Shown here: positions 1 to 9,397 of the stretch, piece after piece
How the letters are laid out: every line of letters begins with the position of its first letter
Numbering within the stretch: position 1 is the first letter of the stretch
From: Ciceribacter lividus
Lineage (GTDB): Bacteria > Pseudomonadota > Alphaproteobacteria > Rhizobiales > Rhizobiaceae
Assembly (NCBI RefSeq): GCF_003337715.1
Contig: NZ_QPIX01000004.1
Span: forward strand, 124,001-188,000
DNA: 64,000 bases
Direction: 5' to 3'
The notes under the pieces: generated by a model
The model's database searches: none
Told to the model about the DNA's origin: nothing
The model's input: the letters and a program-made list of their open reading frames with translations, nothing else
Position numbers and translations under genes: made by a program

Positions 1-3000
1 CTCTCTTTGCGGACCTCCGCGATCACCTTGCTTGCCTCCGCCGCGGTGGCACAGTCGCCGAGGAAGAAGCAGAGTTCCTTTGTTGCGCCGGCGGGCACTT
101 CGATATCGAGGGCGAGTGCGGCACACGGATCGCCTTCGGTTTCGATCGAGTTCAGCAGTTTTGATTGCCGTGCAACGGCTTGCGGCAGTTCGATCGAGCC
201 GTTCCGGCCAATGAATTCGCGGCGGCTGGCCGTGTAGCTTCCGGCCGGGTCGCTTGCCGCCAGAAACGCCGTACGGCCGGGATAGTTGATGTCGTAACGG
301 TTTGTCGCGAAGAGAGCGCCCGTGTCCTCATCGAACGAGGCCAATATGAACGGCGCCGTCTTCTGAGCGTTGTTGCCCAGAACCCATTCGGCATAGCCAT
401 AGACCCTGAATGTGCGGGCAACCTTACCGGTATTGCGGATCACCATCCGCGACAGCTTTATTGGTCGGGTGCGATCGACGGTCTGGGTCAGTTCGAGCTC
501 CAGTCCGTCATGCCGGCTCTTGAAGACGCTGTAGCCGAGGCCGTGCCGGGTTTCGTAACGGCTCGTCTCGTCGAGGTTGAGCGTACTGGTCGGCGAGAAC
601 ATCCTGCCGCTCGTCAGGTCGCAGACGTAGAAAGCCTCGCCCGGCCTGTTAGTAACTGGATCGTTGCGCCACGGTGTCAACTGGTAGTCGCGGGAGTTCT
701 GGCTCCAGGTGAAACCGGCGCCCTCGGCCGACACATGGAAGCCGAACTGTTCGTTGGCGATCACGTTGATCCACGGGTGAGGCGTTGTTCCGTTGGAGCC
801 GAGACGCACCACGTACTCGGCGCCGTCCTTGTCGAAGCCGCCGAAACCGTTCCAGAACTGTAGACCGCTCTGCTCATTCGGCAGAAGTCCATGATCCTTG
901 CGCGGCTGCGCCGGCGGCAACCCGACCCAGTCGGGCTCAGCGCCTTCGGGCAGTCGCGGCGTCGCGAACAGCGAAACCGCACGATTCACCTGGTCGACGA
1001 TCTTGCCGTTTCGGGCATGGAGGACGACCCGGGCCGCCGCCAGCAGGGCCTGGGTGGTCCCTTCCTCCATCAGGTCGTTGCGCACCGTGAACACGTGCTG
1101 CCGACCGCCATCCGCCTGGCGGTAGCGCAAGTTTTCGGCAAGCCGTTCCAATGCGTGTTGCATGTCCTGCGCATAGGAGGTTGCCCGTTCGTTGATGACC
1201 GCCAGATCGGCGACGACGCCACGGCGACGCAGGAATTCGAGCGCGCTGAGCGCTTCGCGTGCGATCTCCATGTCCATGTCGTCGTTGATCCGCAGCGCGA
1301 AGATCGGGAAGTCTCCCGAAATCGCCAAAGGCCACAGCGCGGGCTGCGACGCGAGCCCAGTTCTGACGGTTTCTGGGTCTGCGCGCAGGTGATTGTCCGG
1401 GTAGACCAGATAGCGACCGAGATGCTGGAACGCGGCGGCTTGTTGCGAGGTGATGCCTATGTGGCGCAACTCGATCTGGGCACGCGTCCAGGCGTGCACC
1501 AACTCGTGGCTGAAAGCGTCGGGGTGACGGTAGCGCTCGATCGCCCGGTCCACCTCTGGTCGGCTCGGTGCCGCGATGGTCCAGAAGATCACGCTGACCT
1601 TCTTGCCGGACGGCACGCGCACGACCCGGCGCAAGCTGAGAACCGGATCGAGGGTGTAGCCTTCCGTTCCCGAGAGCGTCGCCCCCGGATCGAAGGCTGC
1701 GGCATTGGCAAGGCTGCGGCCACGACCAAGGAACTTGCGCCGGTCCGTCTCGAATTCTGTCGGGCGGCCGGGGCCAGCATTGTCGACCACGAGGTGAGCG
1801 ACGCAGATGTCCGGATCGGAGGGGCTGCGCTTGTTGCGCTCTGCACGGATGACATCACGGCGTCGGCCGAACTCGGTCTTGATGAACATCCGCGAGAATG
1901 CCGTGTGGGCATTGTCCGCGTCTTCATAGGCAAGGACGGGTTCGAGGTAGGAGGTCACCTCGATGAACCTGTCCTCGGGTCCGGTGTTGAGGAGCGTGAC
2001 ACGACGACCTTCGGCGTCGTGTTCGGTCGCCACGATGCATTCGACGGAACTCGAGATGTCTCCGACGGTCTTGAAGAACTCCGCCTTGTCGTCCCCGAAG
2101 ATCGTCTTGGTCTTCTCGTCTTCGGCGCGCCGGGGCGTCGCCGTGGTCGACCACCACTCGCCGCTTCCCATGTCGCGCAAGAAGATGAAGGTGCCCCAGC
2201 GATCCTCGGTCGGATCTGCCTTCCAGCGCGAAACGGCCTGACCGTTCCAGCGCGAGAAACCGGAGCCGGTCGCCGTGAGCATGACCGAGTAGTGTCCGTT
2301 CGACAGGAAGGCCAGTTCGCGATCCTTCGTCGCGGGATCCACGATCGTGCGAATCTCCGGCCGCAGGAGATCGGCCTGACCCTTTCCGGGTGTCTGGGGT
2401 TCGTATTTCGCACTCATGACAGGGATTTCGCGAGGGGCCTTCTCCTGCAGCAGGAGTTCCGCCGCTTCGATCACCGGGTCGGAATGGAAGAGCTCGCGCA
2501 GGTGCCCGTTGAAGGCCACATTGGCGATGGCCGCGATCGACATGCCGTGATGGTGGGCATAGTAGTTGTAGATGACCGCGCAGGTCTTTCCTTCGGGCAC
2601 GCGGGTCGGCGTGAAGTCCACCGCATCGTGGAAGCCGTAGGCACCCAGTGCACCGAGCTTGCGCAACCGCTCGAGGTTCTCCAGAGCAGCTTTCGGGAAG
2701 TACTGGCTGGCCAGGATCGACGCGTAGGGCGCAATGACCGCGTTCTGGCCGAGGCCGCGCTTCAGCCCGAGGGTCGGGACCCCGAAATTGGTATATTGAT
2801 AAGTCAATTCGTGGTCGCGGGCATTGAAGGCGGCTTCCGAAATACCCCAAGGAATGTTGAGACGCTTCCCGTGGTTCATCTGCTCCCGGACGACGAGATT
2901 GTTCGTCTGGTTGAGGATACCACCTTGCCGCTCCTGCATCACGAGCGGCGGCATCAGGTACTCGAACATCGAGCCCGACCAGGAAATCAGGGCGGCACGG

Positions 3001-6000
3001 GCGCCGATCGGCACGACCTGGCGGCCGAGACGGTACCAGTGCTCAGTCGGGAGATCTCCCTTGGCTATGGCAAAAAGACTTGTCAGGCGGGCCTCCGAGG
3101 CCAGCAGATCATAGCAGGCTTCGTCCAGCTCACGGCTGTCGACCCGATAACCGATTGATAGAAGGCGACGTTCGGGACGGAACAGGAAGCCGAAGTCCAT
3201 CGAGAAGGCGATGTCACGGGCGCGGTCGCGCAAGGTCGCAAGCCGCCGACGGAGCGGTTCGATATTGGAAAGGTCGAACGTGCTGTCGGAGATGTGCGCC
3301 TCGCAGACCCTGACCAGTGCTTCCGTCCAGCGGGTAACCTCGCTGCTCTGTTCGGAACGCACCTCGTGGTGGAGGTTCGAGGCTAGCTTCTGGATGTCGC
3401 GCGCGAGTACCGCCAGATTGATGACCCGGATGGATGCGAATTCGTGCTCGCGCTTGACGGCGGCAAGTGCGTTGTTGAAGCCGTTGATACGCTCTTCGAG
3501 CCGGCGGCGCAGCGGGCGCACGGTCTTGCGATCATCCGGCAGTTCGGCAAGCGCTTCCAGAAGGATGCCGCCGACATCGCCAATGCCGTCGAGATTGCCT
3601 TGCAGGTGGGCCGATGGTGCCTCGGCCCATTCCCGGCAGGCGGACGAAACGGCGATGAGATGGCCGGCCAGATTGCCGCTGTCGACGGCCGAAATATAAC
3701 GCGGACCGAGTGTCTTCAGCGTGTCGGTGTAGTACCAGTTGTAGAGGTGGCCGCGGAATTTCTCCATTTTCTCGACGGTCGCGATCGTCTGCTCCAGCCG
3801 CTCGATCGTCTGTTCGAAACTGATCCAGCCGAAATTGCGAGCCGAGACGACCGAGAGCAGATAGACGCCGATATTCGTCGGCGAGGTGCGGCGGGCGAGG
3901 ACCGGCTCCGGCGTTTCCTGGAAGTTGTCGGGTGGCAGATAGTTGTCATCGGCCGTTACGAACGCTTCGTAGTAGCGCCAGGTCCGGCGAGCGATCTTGC
4001 GTAGCTCGACCGTCACCTCTTCAGGCACGAACAGGCGATCCTCGGTCTCAGCCGATTGACTGACATACCAGGCGACAACCGGCGACAGGAGCCAGAAGGT
4101 GGCAAACGGCAGGCCGATCAGGAAGCCGTAATTGCCGGACAACGAGGCAAGGCCGATTGCCGCGAGCGCGAGCGCCGGCGCGTGACGCATCGAACGGTAG
4201 TAGGTTAGTATATTGCCCTGAGCGACCGACTGGATGCTGCCGGCGGTGCGCCATTCGAGCAGGAGCTTGCGGCTGACGAAGAGGCGATAGAGAGAGCGGA
4301 CGATCGCATCACCCATCATCCATGCCGCATCGGTGATGAAGACAATGCGGAGGGCAACTTGCGCATTGGCGGACCGGACCTCCGACCATAGCGACTGGAA
4401 GTGGGCCTTGGGCACGATATCGGTCTGGCGCGGAACAAGGCCGGAAAGCAGCGAAAGTGTCGGCGCGACGAAGATGCAGAAGATCAGCAGGAGCTGCCAG
4501 ATCGCCGCCCCGACCGGGGTCATGGCGTACCAGCCGATCGCCGATGCCAGGAACCAGGCCATCGGGGTCAGAGAGCGGCGAAGGTTGTCGATCATCTTCC
4601 AGCGCCCGAGAGCGGTGATGCCGCGTGACGGATCGAAGATATAGGGGAGGAGTTGCCAGTCGCCGCGCGCCCAACGGTGCTGGCGGGAAATCTCGACTTC
4701 GTATCGGGTCGGGAAGTCCTCGACGAATTCGACGTCCGTAACCAGAGCACACCGTGCCATCGACCCTTCGAGCAGATCGTGGCTGAGAACCGTATTCTCG
4801 TCGATTCGGCCCTTCAAGGCCCGCTCGAAGGCGTCGACATGATAGAGACCCTTGCCCGTGAAAGTGCCCTCGCCAGTGATGTCCTGATAGACGTCAGATA
4901 CTGTGAAGACGTAAGGGTCGACGCCACGATTGATCGAGAAAACGCGCTGGAAGACCGAAGCGTCTTCGCCGGTGGTCAGCGACGGCGTCACGCGGGGTTG
5001 CAGCACGCCGTAGCCGCTGACGACCCGGCCCGTTTCCGGATCGTGGACCGGCCGATTGATCGGATGGTGCATCTTGCCGACGAGCTTGGTCACTGCGTCG
5101 CGCATGAGACGGGTATCCGCATCGAGCGTCATGACATACTGGACGCCTTCCGGCACGATGTTGGCGCCGGGCAGGTAGGTCGTGTCGCGGTCGCCGCGCA
5201 GCAGGAGATTGAGCTCGTGCAGCTTGCCGCGCTTTCGTTCCCAGCCCATCCAGACGCCCTCGGCCGGGTTGAAGAGCCGGCGCCGGTGAAGGAGATAGAA
5301 ACGCGTCTTGCCGTCGTGAGCGTAGCGGGCGCTGAGAGTCGCAACTTCGCGCTTTGCATATTCGAGGATTTCGAGATCTGCGGGCGTCTCTTCGACTGGG
5401 CTGTCGCGCCAGTCGCTAAGCAGGGCGAAGGATATCTCGCCACGCGGGTTCGTGAGGTAGTGCACCTCAAGATTGCGAATGAGCTCATCGACATCGTCAC
5501 GCTTCGCGATGAGGCACGGCACCACGACCAGCGTGCGCGCATCCTCCGGGATGCCTTCCTTGAATTCGTAGCCGGTAAGGCGGGCCGGCTTGACGACAAA
5601 GGTGACCAGCGTGTTGAAAAGGCCGGTCGCGCCTTCGGAGGCCGGCAATGACAGCATCAGAAGCAAAACGAGGATCAGCGGCGACGAAAGCCCGGCGTCG
5701 GCGAGGAACCAGCCAACCGCTGCCAGCACCGCGATGGTGATCGCGATCACGGGAATAGCGATCGCCATCCAGTTCATGCGGCGCACGAGATTGGCGACGC
5801 GCAGGTGCAGCGGCGGACGATAGCCGATAGCCTGTTCGAGGCGCTTGCGCTGCGATCCCACCAGTAAGCCGCCGACATTGGATTGTGCATCGACGCTTGC
5901 GGGATCGCGGGCGGCTTCGGCCGCCATGTCGATTGCGAGTTGCGCGATCTCGATCTCGGTCTTTTCGGAACGGCGGGCGAGGCGCTCGATGGTGTTGCGG

Positions 6001-6992
6001 TAGGCGTTGCGCGAGCCGAAATCAAGTTCGTGGTAGTCGGTGTGCTGGCCGAGGATCTTGTCGACCTGCGAAACCTGCTCGACCCAGACGGACCACTCCT
6101 TGTCGTCGATTTCACGAAGGCTCTTGACGATATTGCCGGTGGTGACGTTGCCGGACGATAGGCGGTTATGCTCTGCCGTCATCGCCTCGTCGGCGGTGCG
6201 GCCGGAGCGTTCCAGACGTTCCTCCAGCCAATTGACTGCGAAGCTCGTGTCCTGCGAGCCGTTCCGCATGCGGTAGAGGAACTGGGTCGCGAAGGTATTG
6301 TCCTCTGCCAGCGGTTCGATGCGGCTGAAGAGCTCCTTGCAGGCGGCGGGGTCGTTGAGGCGGATTACTTCGTCCGCGATTTCGTTTGCCTTTCGCCGCA
6401 TCCGGCGCGAGCGGTCGACGCGGGTCGAAATCCGTCGCAGGTTTTCGATCAGGACGAACCGGACGATCGACGGCAGAGCCCACAGTTCGCCGATCTCAAG
6501 CGTCTGCGACGACTGAAAGCCCTCGACCAACGCGGTCATGCTTTCCTGGGACACGGTGCTATGGGTGTGGGCGACATAGAGCCAGGCGAGCGCCATGGTA
6601 CGGGGGATTTTGTGTTCCCCGATCTTCATTGTCGGTAGCTGTCGATAGAACCGACGCGGGAAGTCCCGGCGGACCTCCTGGATAGCCTCTTCGATGATAT
6701 AGTGGTTGTCGAGCAACCATTCGGGCGCAGGCGTGATCGTCGCGCCGTTTTCGACGTCGGCGGCGGTTGCCCGGTAGACCCGCAGGATCTCTCGTTCGTT
6801 CTCCTTGTGGCGCGCGAAGAAGTCGAAGGCGAAGAGTGCCGGCAGCTCGTTGGCACCGTCGCGAGCCAGTGCTGCTGCGCTTTCGCAAAGTTCTTCGTTC
6901 GAGAAGTAGGCAGCGCGGATCGAATCGTTGTGATCGATCTGTTTTGTCTCGAATTCGCGCGACGAGGTGAGCGACGTCATGGGTAGGGACAT
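1..6992 (-). CDS. ndvB: Cyclic beta-1,2-glucan synthase, 3' end missing
   Basis: Membrane synthase that builds cyclic beta-1,2-glucan from UDP-glucose for export to the periplasm, where it serves osmoadaptation and plant infection. About 2330 residues are present; the family is near 2800, so roughly 500 C-terminal residues lie beyond the left edge. Membrane segments lie near residues 400-450 and again at about 800-1000. Between them is a family-84 glycosyltransferase core with DADTRL near residue 623 and QRHRWARGDWQ near 770. A glycoamylase-like domain follows with YNYYAHHHGM near 1475. The family-94 phosphorylase-like region carries GFGGFDKDGAEYVV near 2047 and thought to set ring size. I chose the ATG at 6992; a second in-frame ATG at 6980 is possible. 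The large open frames on the other strand are shadows of this gene. Confidence 0.95.
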   Translation of the reverse strand, partial: MSLPMTSLTSSREFETKQIDHNDSIRAAYFSNEELCESAAALARDGANELPALFAFDFFARHKENEREILRVYRATAADVENGATITPAPEWLLDNHYIIEEAIQEVRRDFPRRFYRQLPTMKIGEHKIPRTMALAWLYVAHTHSTVSQESMTALVEGFQSSQTLEIGELWALPSIVRFVLIENLRRISTRVDRSRRMRRKANEIADEVIRLNDPAACKELFSRIEPLAEDNTFATQFLYRMRNGSQDTSFAVNWLEERLERSGRTADEAMTAEHNRLSSGNVTTGNIVKSLREIDDKEWSVWVEQVSQVDKILGQHTDYHELDFGSRNAYRNTIERLARRSEKTEIEIAQLAIDMAAEAARDPASVDAQSNVGGLLVGSQRKRLEQAIGYRPPLHLRVANLVRRMNWMAIAIPVIAITIAVLAAVGWFLADAGLSSPLILVLLLMLSLPASEGATGLFNTLVTFVVKPARLTGYEFKEGIPEDARTLVVVPCLIAKRDDVDELIRNLEVHYLTNPRGEISFALLSDWRDSPVEETPADLEILEYAKREVATLSARYAHDGKTRFYLLHRRRLFNPAEGVWMGWERKRGKLHELNLLLRGDRDTTYLPGANIVPEGVQYVMTLDADTRLMRDAVTKLVGKMHHPINRPVHDPETGRVVSGYGVLQPRVTPSLTTGEDASVFQRVFSINRGVDPYVFTVSDVYQDITGEGTFTGKGLYHVDAFERALKGRIDENTVLSHDLLEGSMARCALVTDVEFVEDFPTRYEVEISRQHRWARGDWQLLPYIFDPSRGITALGRWKMIDNLRRSLTPMAWFLASAIGWYAMTPVGAAIWQLLLIFCIFVAPTLSLLSGLVPRQTDIVPKAHFQSLWSEVRSANAQVALRIVFITDAAWMMGDAIVRSLYRLFVSRKLLLEWRTAGSIQSVAQGNILTYYRSMRHAPALALAAIGLASLSGNYGFLIGLPFATFWLLSPVVAWYVSQSAETEDRLFVPEEVTVELRKIARRTWRYYEAFVTADDNYLPPDNFQETPEPVLARRTSPTNIGVYLLSVVSARNFGWISFEQTIERLEQTIATVEKMEKFRGHLYNWYYTDTLKTLGPRYISAVDSGNLAGHLIAVSSACREWAEAPSAHLQGNLDGIGDVGGILLEALAELPDDRKTVRPLRRRLEERINGFNNALAAVKREHEFASIRVINLAVLARDIQKLASNLHHEVRSEQSSEVTRWTEALVRVCEAHISDSTFDLSNIEPLRRRLATLRDRARDIAFSMDFGFLFRPERRLLSIGYRVDSRELDEACYDLLASEARLTSLFAIAKGDLPTEHWYRLGRQVVPIGARAALISWSGSMFEYLMPPLVMQERQGGILNQTNNLVVREQMNHGKRLNIPWGISEAAFNARDHELTYQYTNFGVPTLGLKRGLGQNAVIAPYASILASQYFPKAALENLERLRKLGALGAYGFHDAVDFTPTRVPEGKTCAVIYNYYAHHHGMSIAAIANVAFNGHLRELFHSDPVIEAAELLLQEKAPREIPVMSAKYEPQTPGKGQADLLRPEIRTIVDPATKDRELAFLSNGHYSVMLTATGSGFSRWNGQAVSRWKADPTEDRWGTFIFLRDMGSGEWWSTTATPRRAEDEKTKTIFGDDKAEFFKTVGDISSSVECIVATEHDAEGRRVTLLNTGPEDRFIEVTSYLEPVLAYEDADNAHTAFSRMFIKTEFGRRRDVIRAERNKRSPSDPDICVAHLVVDNAGPGRPTEFETDRRKFLGRGRSLANAAAFDPGATLSGTEGYTLDPVLSLRRVVRVPSGKKVSVIFWTIAAPSRPEVDRAIERYRHPDAFSHELVHAWTRAQIELRHIGITSQQAAAFQHLGRYLVYPDNHLRADPETVRTGLASQPALWPLAISGDFPIFALRINDDMDMEIAREALSALEFLRRRGVVADLAVINERATSYAQDMQHALERLAENLRYRQADGGRQHVFTVRNDLMEEGTTQALLAAARVVLHARNGKIVDQVNRAVSLFATPRLPEGAEPDWVGLPPAQPRKDHGLLPNEQSGLQFWNGFGGFDKDGAEYVVRLGSNGTTPHPWINVIANEQFGFHVSAEGAGFTWSQNSRDYQLTPWRNDPVTNRPGEAFYVCDLTSGRMFSPTSTLNLDETSRYETRHGLGYSVFKSRHDGLELELTQTVDRTRPIKLSRMVIRNTGKVARTFRVYGYAEWVLGNNAQKTAPFILASFDEDTGALFATNRYDINYPGRTAFLAASDPAGSYTASRREFIGRNGSIELPQAVARQSKLLNSIETEGDPCAALALDIEVPAGATKELCFFLGDCATAAEASKVIAEVRKE

Positions 6993-7266
6993 ATTCTCGA
7001 GTTCTGTCAGAAAGATGATTGCCGGACTGTCCTGACCTGCCTCTATCCCCGGCGTGTCAACACGACGGCCTTGCTCATGTTCCGATGCCGAACTTCAAGC
7101 CGCTGGCGAATGACGCTGGTGAAAGAAAACTGGACCTAGACGGAGATAGAGTGCCCTCTACGGGAAAATGGGCTTTTTTATGCCTTATTTCAAAGCGGTA
7201 GCCAAGAGCTATTGCGTTGACGTGCGGGTGACGCGATTCATTGATCACTCTCCTTGTCCCGTTGCT
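6993..7266. other. Intergenic stretch upstream of ndvB
   Basis: This 274-base spacer lies between the ndvB start and the 3' end of the TetR gene, so it should hold the ndvB promoter on the minus strand. I see no convincing -35/-10 pair, RNA gene or strong hairpin. Short open frames here have no ribosome-binding site and no recognisable product. Confidence 0.5.
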
Positions 7267-7968
7267 TCAGCGCCCGGACGTTTCAGAGTCGGCGCCATGC
7301 TTTTCCGAAAGGCTCAGGCCTCCAAGAAGCAATTCCACCGCTGCAAGGGCGATGCCGGGCAGAGGGTCGTCCTCGAAGAGGTCGTCTGCCAAGGAACCTT
7401 CGAGCCAAAGGCCGTCGATCATCCCGTTGATCGCGATCGCAAGCTTTCGACAGGTTTCTGCGGTGGCCGGGCGCCCGGCTTCCGCGAGGAATTTCTCCAC
7501 CAGTTGCTGAAGGACGGCAAGATAGGCCAGATAGTTTTCGCGCTGGATCTCTGCAAAACCCGGATCGACCCGGACGTGACTGATGAAGGCCGCCCAGAGC
7601 GACATCGTGCGGGGATCCGTGACGGGGGGCGTCAGGTTTGCGACAATGAAATCGTGCAGGCGTACCCGTGCGCTGTCGCCAGCGTGTTCCAGCGCATGGA
7701 AGGCCGCTGAACTCATCGTGTCCATGATTTCGCGGTAGGCCGCCTCTAGCATTTGGTCCTTGCCGGAGAAATAGTGACGGATGAGGCCGCCGGTCACGCC
7801 AGCTCTCGCGGCAATCTGCCGAACCGTAGCGCCGTCCAAGCCATATTCGCTGATGCAGTCGAGGGTTGCCTGAATCAGGGCCTTTCGCCGCTCTGCTTCC
7901 CCAGCACGATGGAAGCTCCGTCGAGCGGGCGTTTCCTGCTCCGGATGGGTAGGTTCTTTCTCCGCCAT
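7267..7968 (-). CDS. TetR/AcrR-family repressor, BetI-like
   Basis: Predicted dimeric DNA-binding repressor of 233 residues. The N-terminal helix-turn-helix is clear: ALIQATLDCISEYGLDGATV runs into the recognition helix GGLIRHYFSGKDQM near residues 58-72. The rest resembles the BetI-type ligand domain (DPGFAEIQRENYLAYLAVL; INGMIDGLWL). BetI itself controls choline-to-betaine genes, but no bet gene is nearby. The divergent neighbour is an M20 amidohydrolase 182 bases away, which makes that gene and the repressor itself the likely targets. The first ~25 residues are a polar tail, so a start slightly inside the frame is possible. The ligand is unknown. Confidence 0.85.
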   Translation of the reverse strand: MAEKEPTHPEQETPARRSFHRAGEAERRKALIQATLDCISEYGLDGATVRQIAARAGVTGGLIRHYFSGKDQMLEAAYREIMDTMSSAAFHALEHAGDSARVRLHDFIVANLTPPVTDPRTMSLWAAFISHVRVDPGFAEIQRENYLAYLAVLQQLVEKFLAEAGRPATAETCRKLAIAINGMIDGLWLEGSLADDLFEDDPLPGIALAAVELLLGGLSLSEKHGADSETSGR

Positions 7969-8031
7969 TTGAAGAATCCTCGGGCGCCGACTGGCTTCGG
8001 AAGCCGGTTATACGCTTGAAGAATGACAGAA

Positions 8032-8085
8032 CAAGTGCAAAACTTGCCACTCCTCTCCGGTGGTTTTTTGCGCCCGGAAACCACC
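8032..8085. promoter_or_regulatory. Candidate operator region between tetR and the amidohydrolase gene
   Basis: Two inverted repeats lie in the divergent intergenic region. One is CAAGT-N5-ACTTG at 8032-8046. The other is GGTGGTTT-N11-AAACCACC, with arms at 8059-8066 and 8078-8085. Both have the size expected of TetR-family operators and sit where one repressor could control both directions. The sequence shows only the symmetry; binding is inferred. Confidence 0.45.
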
Positions 8086-8150
8086 ACCTCGTCGACCGGA
8101 AACGCCGCATGCGTCCGGATTTCCCCCTTCGATCAACAGCCGGTGAAACG

Positions 8151-9314
8151 ATGACGATACGCTTTTCGAACTACATGCCCGAGATCGTGGCAACGCGACG
8201 CTATCTGCACCAGCATCCCGAAATCGGCCTTTCCGAGTTCGAGACGTCCAATTATGTCGCGGCTCAGCTTGTTGCCATGGGCTATGAGGTTACGCGTGGT
8301 CTCGCGAAGACCGGCGTCGTCGCGACGCTTTGCAACGGAAGCAGTGGCAGGAGCATTGGCATACGCGCCGATTTCGATGCACTGCCGATCCTCGAAGAAA
8401 CCGGTGCCGAATACCAGAGCAGGAATCCGGGTGTAATGCACGCCTGCGGACATGACGGCCATACGGCCATGCTGCTCGGTGCCGCGAAGATTCTCGCGGA
8501 GCGGAAGAATTTCGACGGTGTGGTGCATCTGATCTTCCAGCCAGCCGAGGAAAATTTCGGCGGAGCCAGGCTGATGATCGAAGATGGTCTCTTCGATAGG
8601 TTTCCGTGCGATGCGGTCTTCGCGCTCCACAATGACCCCACGATCCCTTTCGGCCACTTCGCTTTTCGTGACGGGCCGATCATGGCGGCTGTCGACGAGT
8701 GCAAGATCACGGTCAACGGTCGCGGCGGCCACGGCGCCGAACCGCAAGACACGGCCGATCCCATCGTCGCCGGCGCCAGTATCATCATGGCGCTGCAGAC
8801 GATCGTCTCCCGCAATGTCCATCCGCTTGATCCGACTGTTGTGACGGTCGGCGCATTCCACGCCGGCGGTGCCAGCAACGTCATCCCGCAGCGTGCCGAA
8901 ATGCTGCTTAGCATCCGATCCTTCGACGCCAAGGTGCGGGACCAGCTCGAACAGCGGATTCGCGGGATCGCGGAGGGTCAGGCGGCCAGCTACGGCATGA
9001 CGGCGACCGTTGTCTACGAGCGCGGTTACAACGCCACCATAAACCACAAGGCCGAAACCGATTTCGTCCGGGCGCTCGCGACACGCTTTGCGGGAGCTGA
9101 GAAGATCATCGAGATGGAGCGACCGACCATGGGCAGCGAAGACTTCGCCTACATGCTGCAGGCGAGGCCGGGCACTTATTTCTTCGTGGGTACTCAGCGG
9201 ACCCCCGATGATCCTCCGCTGCATCATCCCCGTTATGACTTCAACGACGACATTTTGCCGATCGGCACGAGCTTCTGGGTCGAGCTTGCGGAGGCTTGGC
9301 TTCCGGCAAAATGA
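8151..9314 (+). CDS. M20-family amidohydrolase (hippurate hydrolase / aminoacylase type)
   Basis: Predicted cytoplasmic metallo-amidohydrolase of 387 residues that cleaves an N-acyl group from an amino acid or related amide. The dinuclear-metal signature is present: HACGHDGHTAM near residue 100, the glutamate pair in QPAEENFGGA, and MGSEDFAYM near the C-terminus. The HNDP motif and the mid-protein lid domain (GRGGHGAEPQDTADPI) are as in the HipO/IAA-amidohydrolase group. The ATG at 8151 is chosen because GGTGA lies just upstream; the frame is open further 5' but without homologous sequence. The divergent TetR gene suggests substrate-induced expression. The true substrate cannot be read from sequence. 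Confidence 0.9.
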   Translation: MTIRFSNYMPEIVATRRYLHQHPEIGLSEFETSNYVAAQLVAMGYEVTRGLAKTGVVATLCNGSSGRSIGIRADFDALPILEETGAEYQSRNPGVMHACGHDGHTAMLLGAAKILAERKNFDGVVHLIFQPAEENFGGARLMIEDGLFDRFPCDAVFALHNDPTIPFGHFAFRDGPIMAAVDECKITVNGRGGHGAEPQDTADPIVAGASIIMALQTIVSRNVHPLDPTVVTVGAFHAGGASNVIPQRAEMLLSIRSFDAKVRDQLEQRIRGIAEGQAASYGMTATVVYERGYNATINHKAETDFVRALATRFAGAEKIIEMERPTMGSEDFAYMLQARPGTYFFVGTQRTPDDPPLHHPRYDFNDDILPIGTSFWVELAEAWLPAK

Positions 9315-9343
9315 CCTGCGTCTGATCGAGCCCTTGAATAAGA

Positions 9344-9377
9344 AAACGCCCGCAAAACAGTCGTTTTGCGGGCGTTT
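9344..9377. terminator. Bidirectional terminator, amidohydrolase / RND pump
   Basis: A 15-bp perfect stem (AAACGCCCGCAAAAC / GTTTTGCGGGCGTTT) with a 4-base loop lies between two convergent genes. It has T-rich tails in both directions, so it should end both transcripts. Confidence 0.9.
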
Positions 9378-9397
9378 GCTTTTATCGTCCGGGCGTC

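Noticed and set aside
891..3158. A 755-codon open frame on the plus strand
   Set aside because: It is antisense to ndvB, has no ribosome site or recognisable domain, and reflects high-GC codon bias in the true gene.
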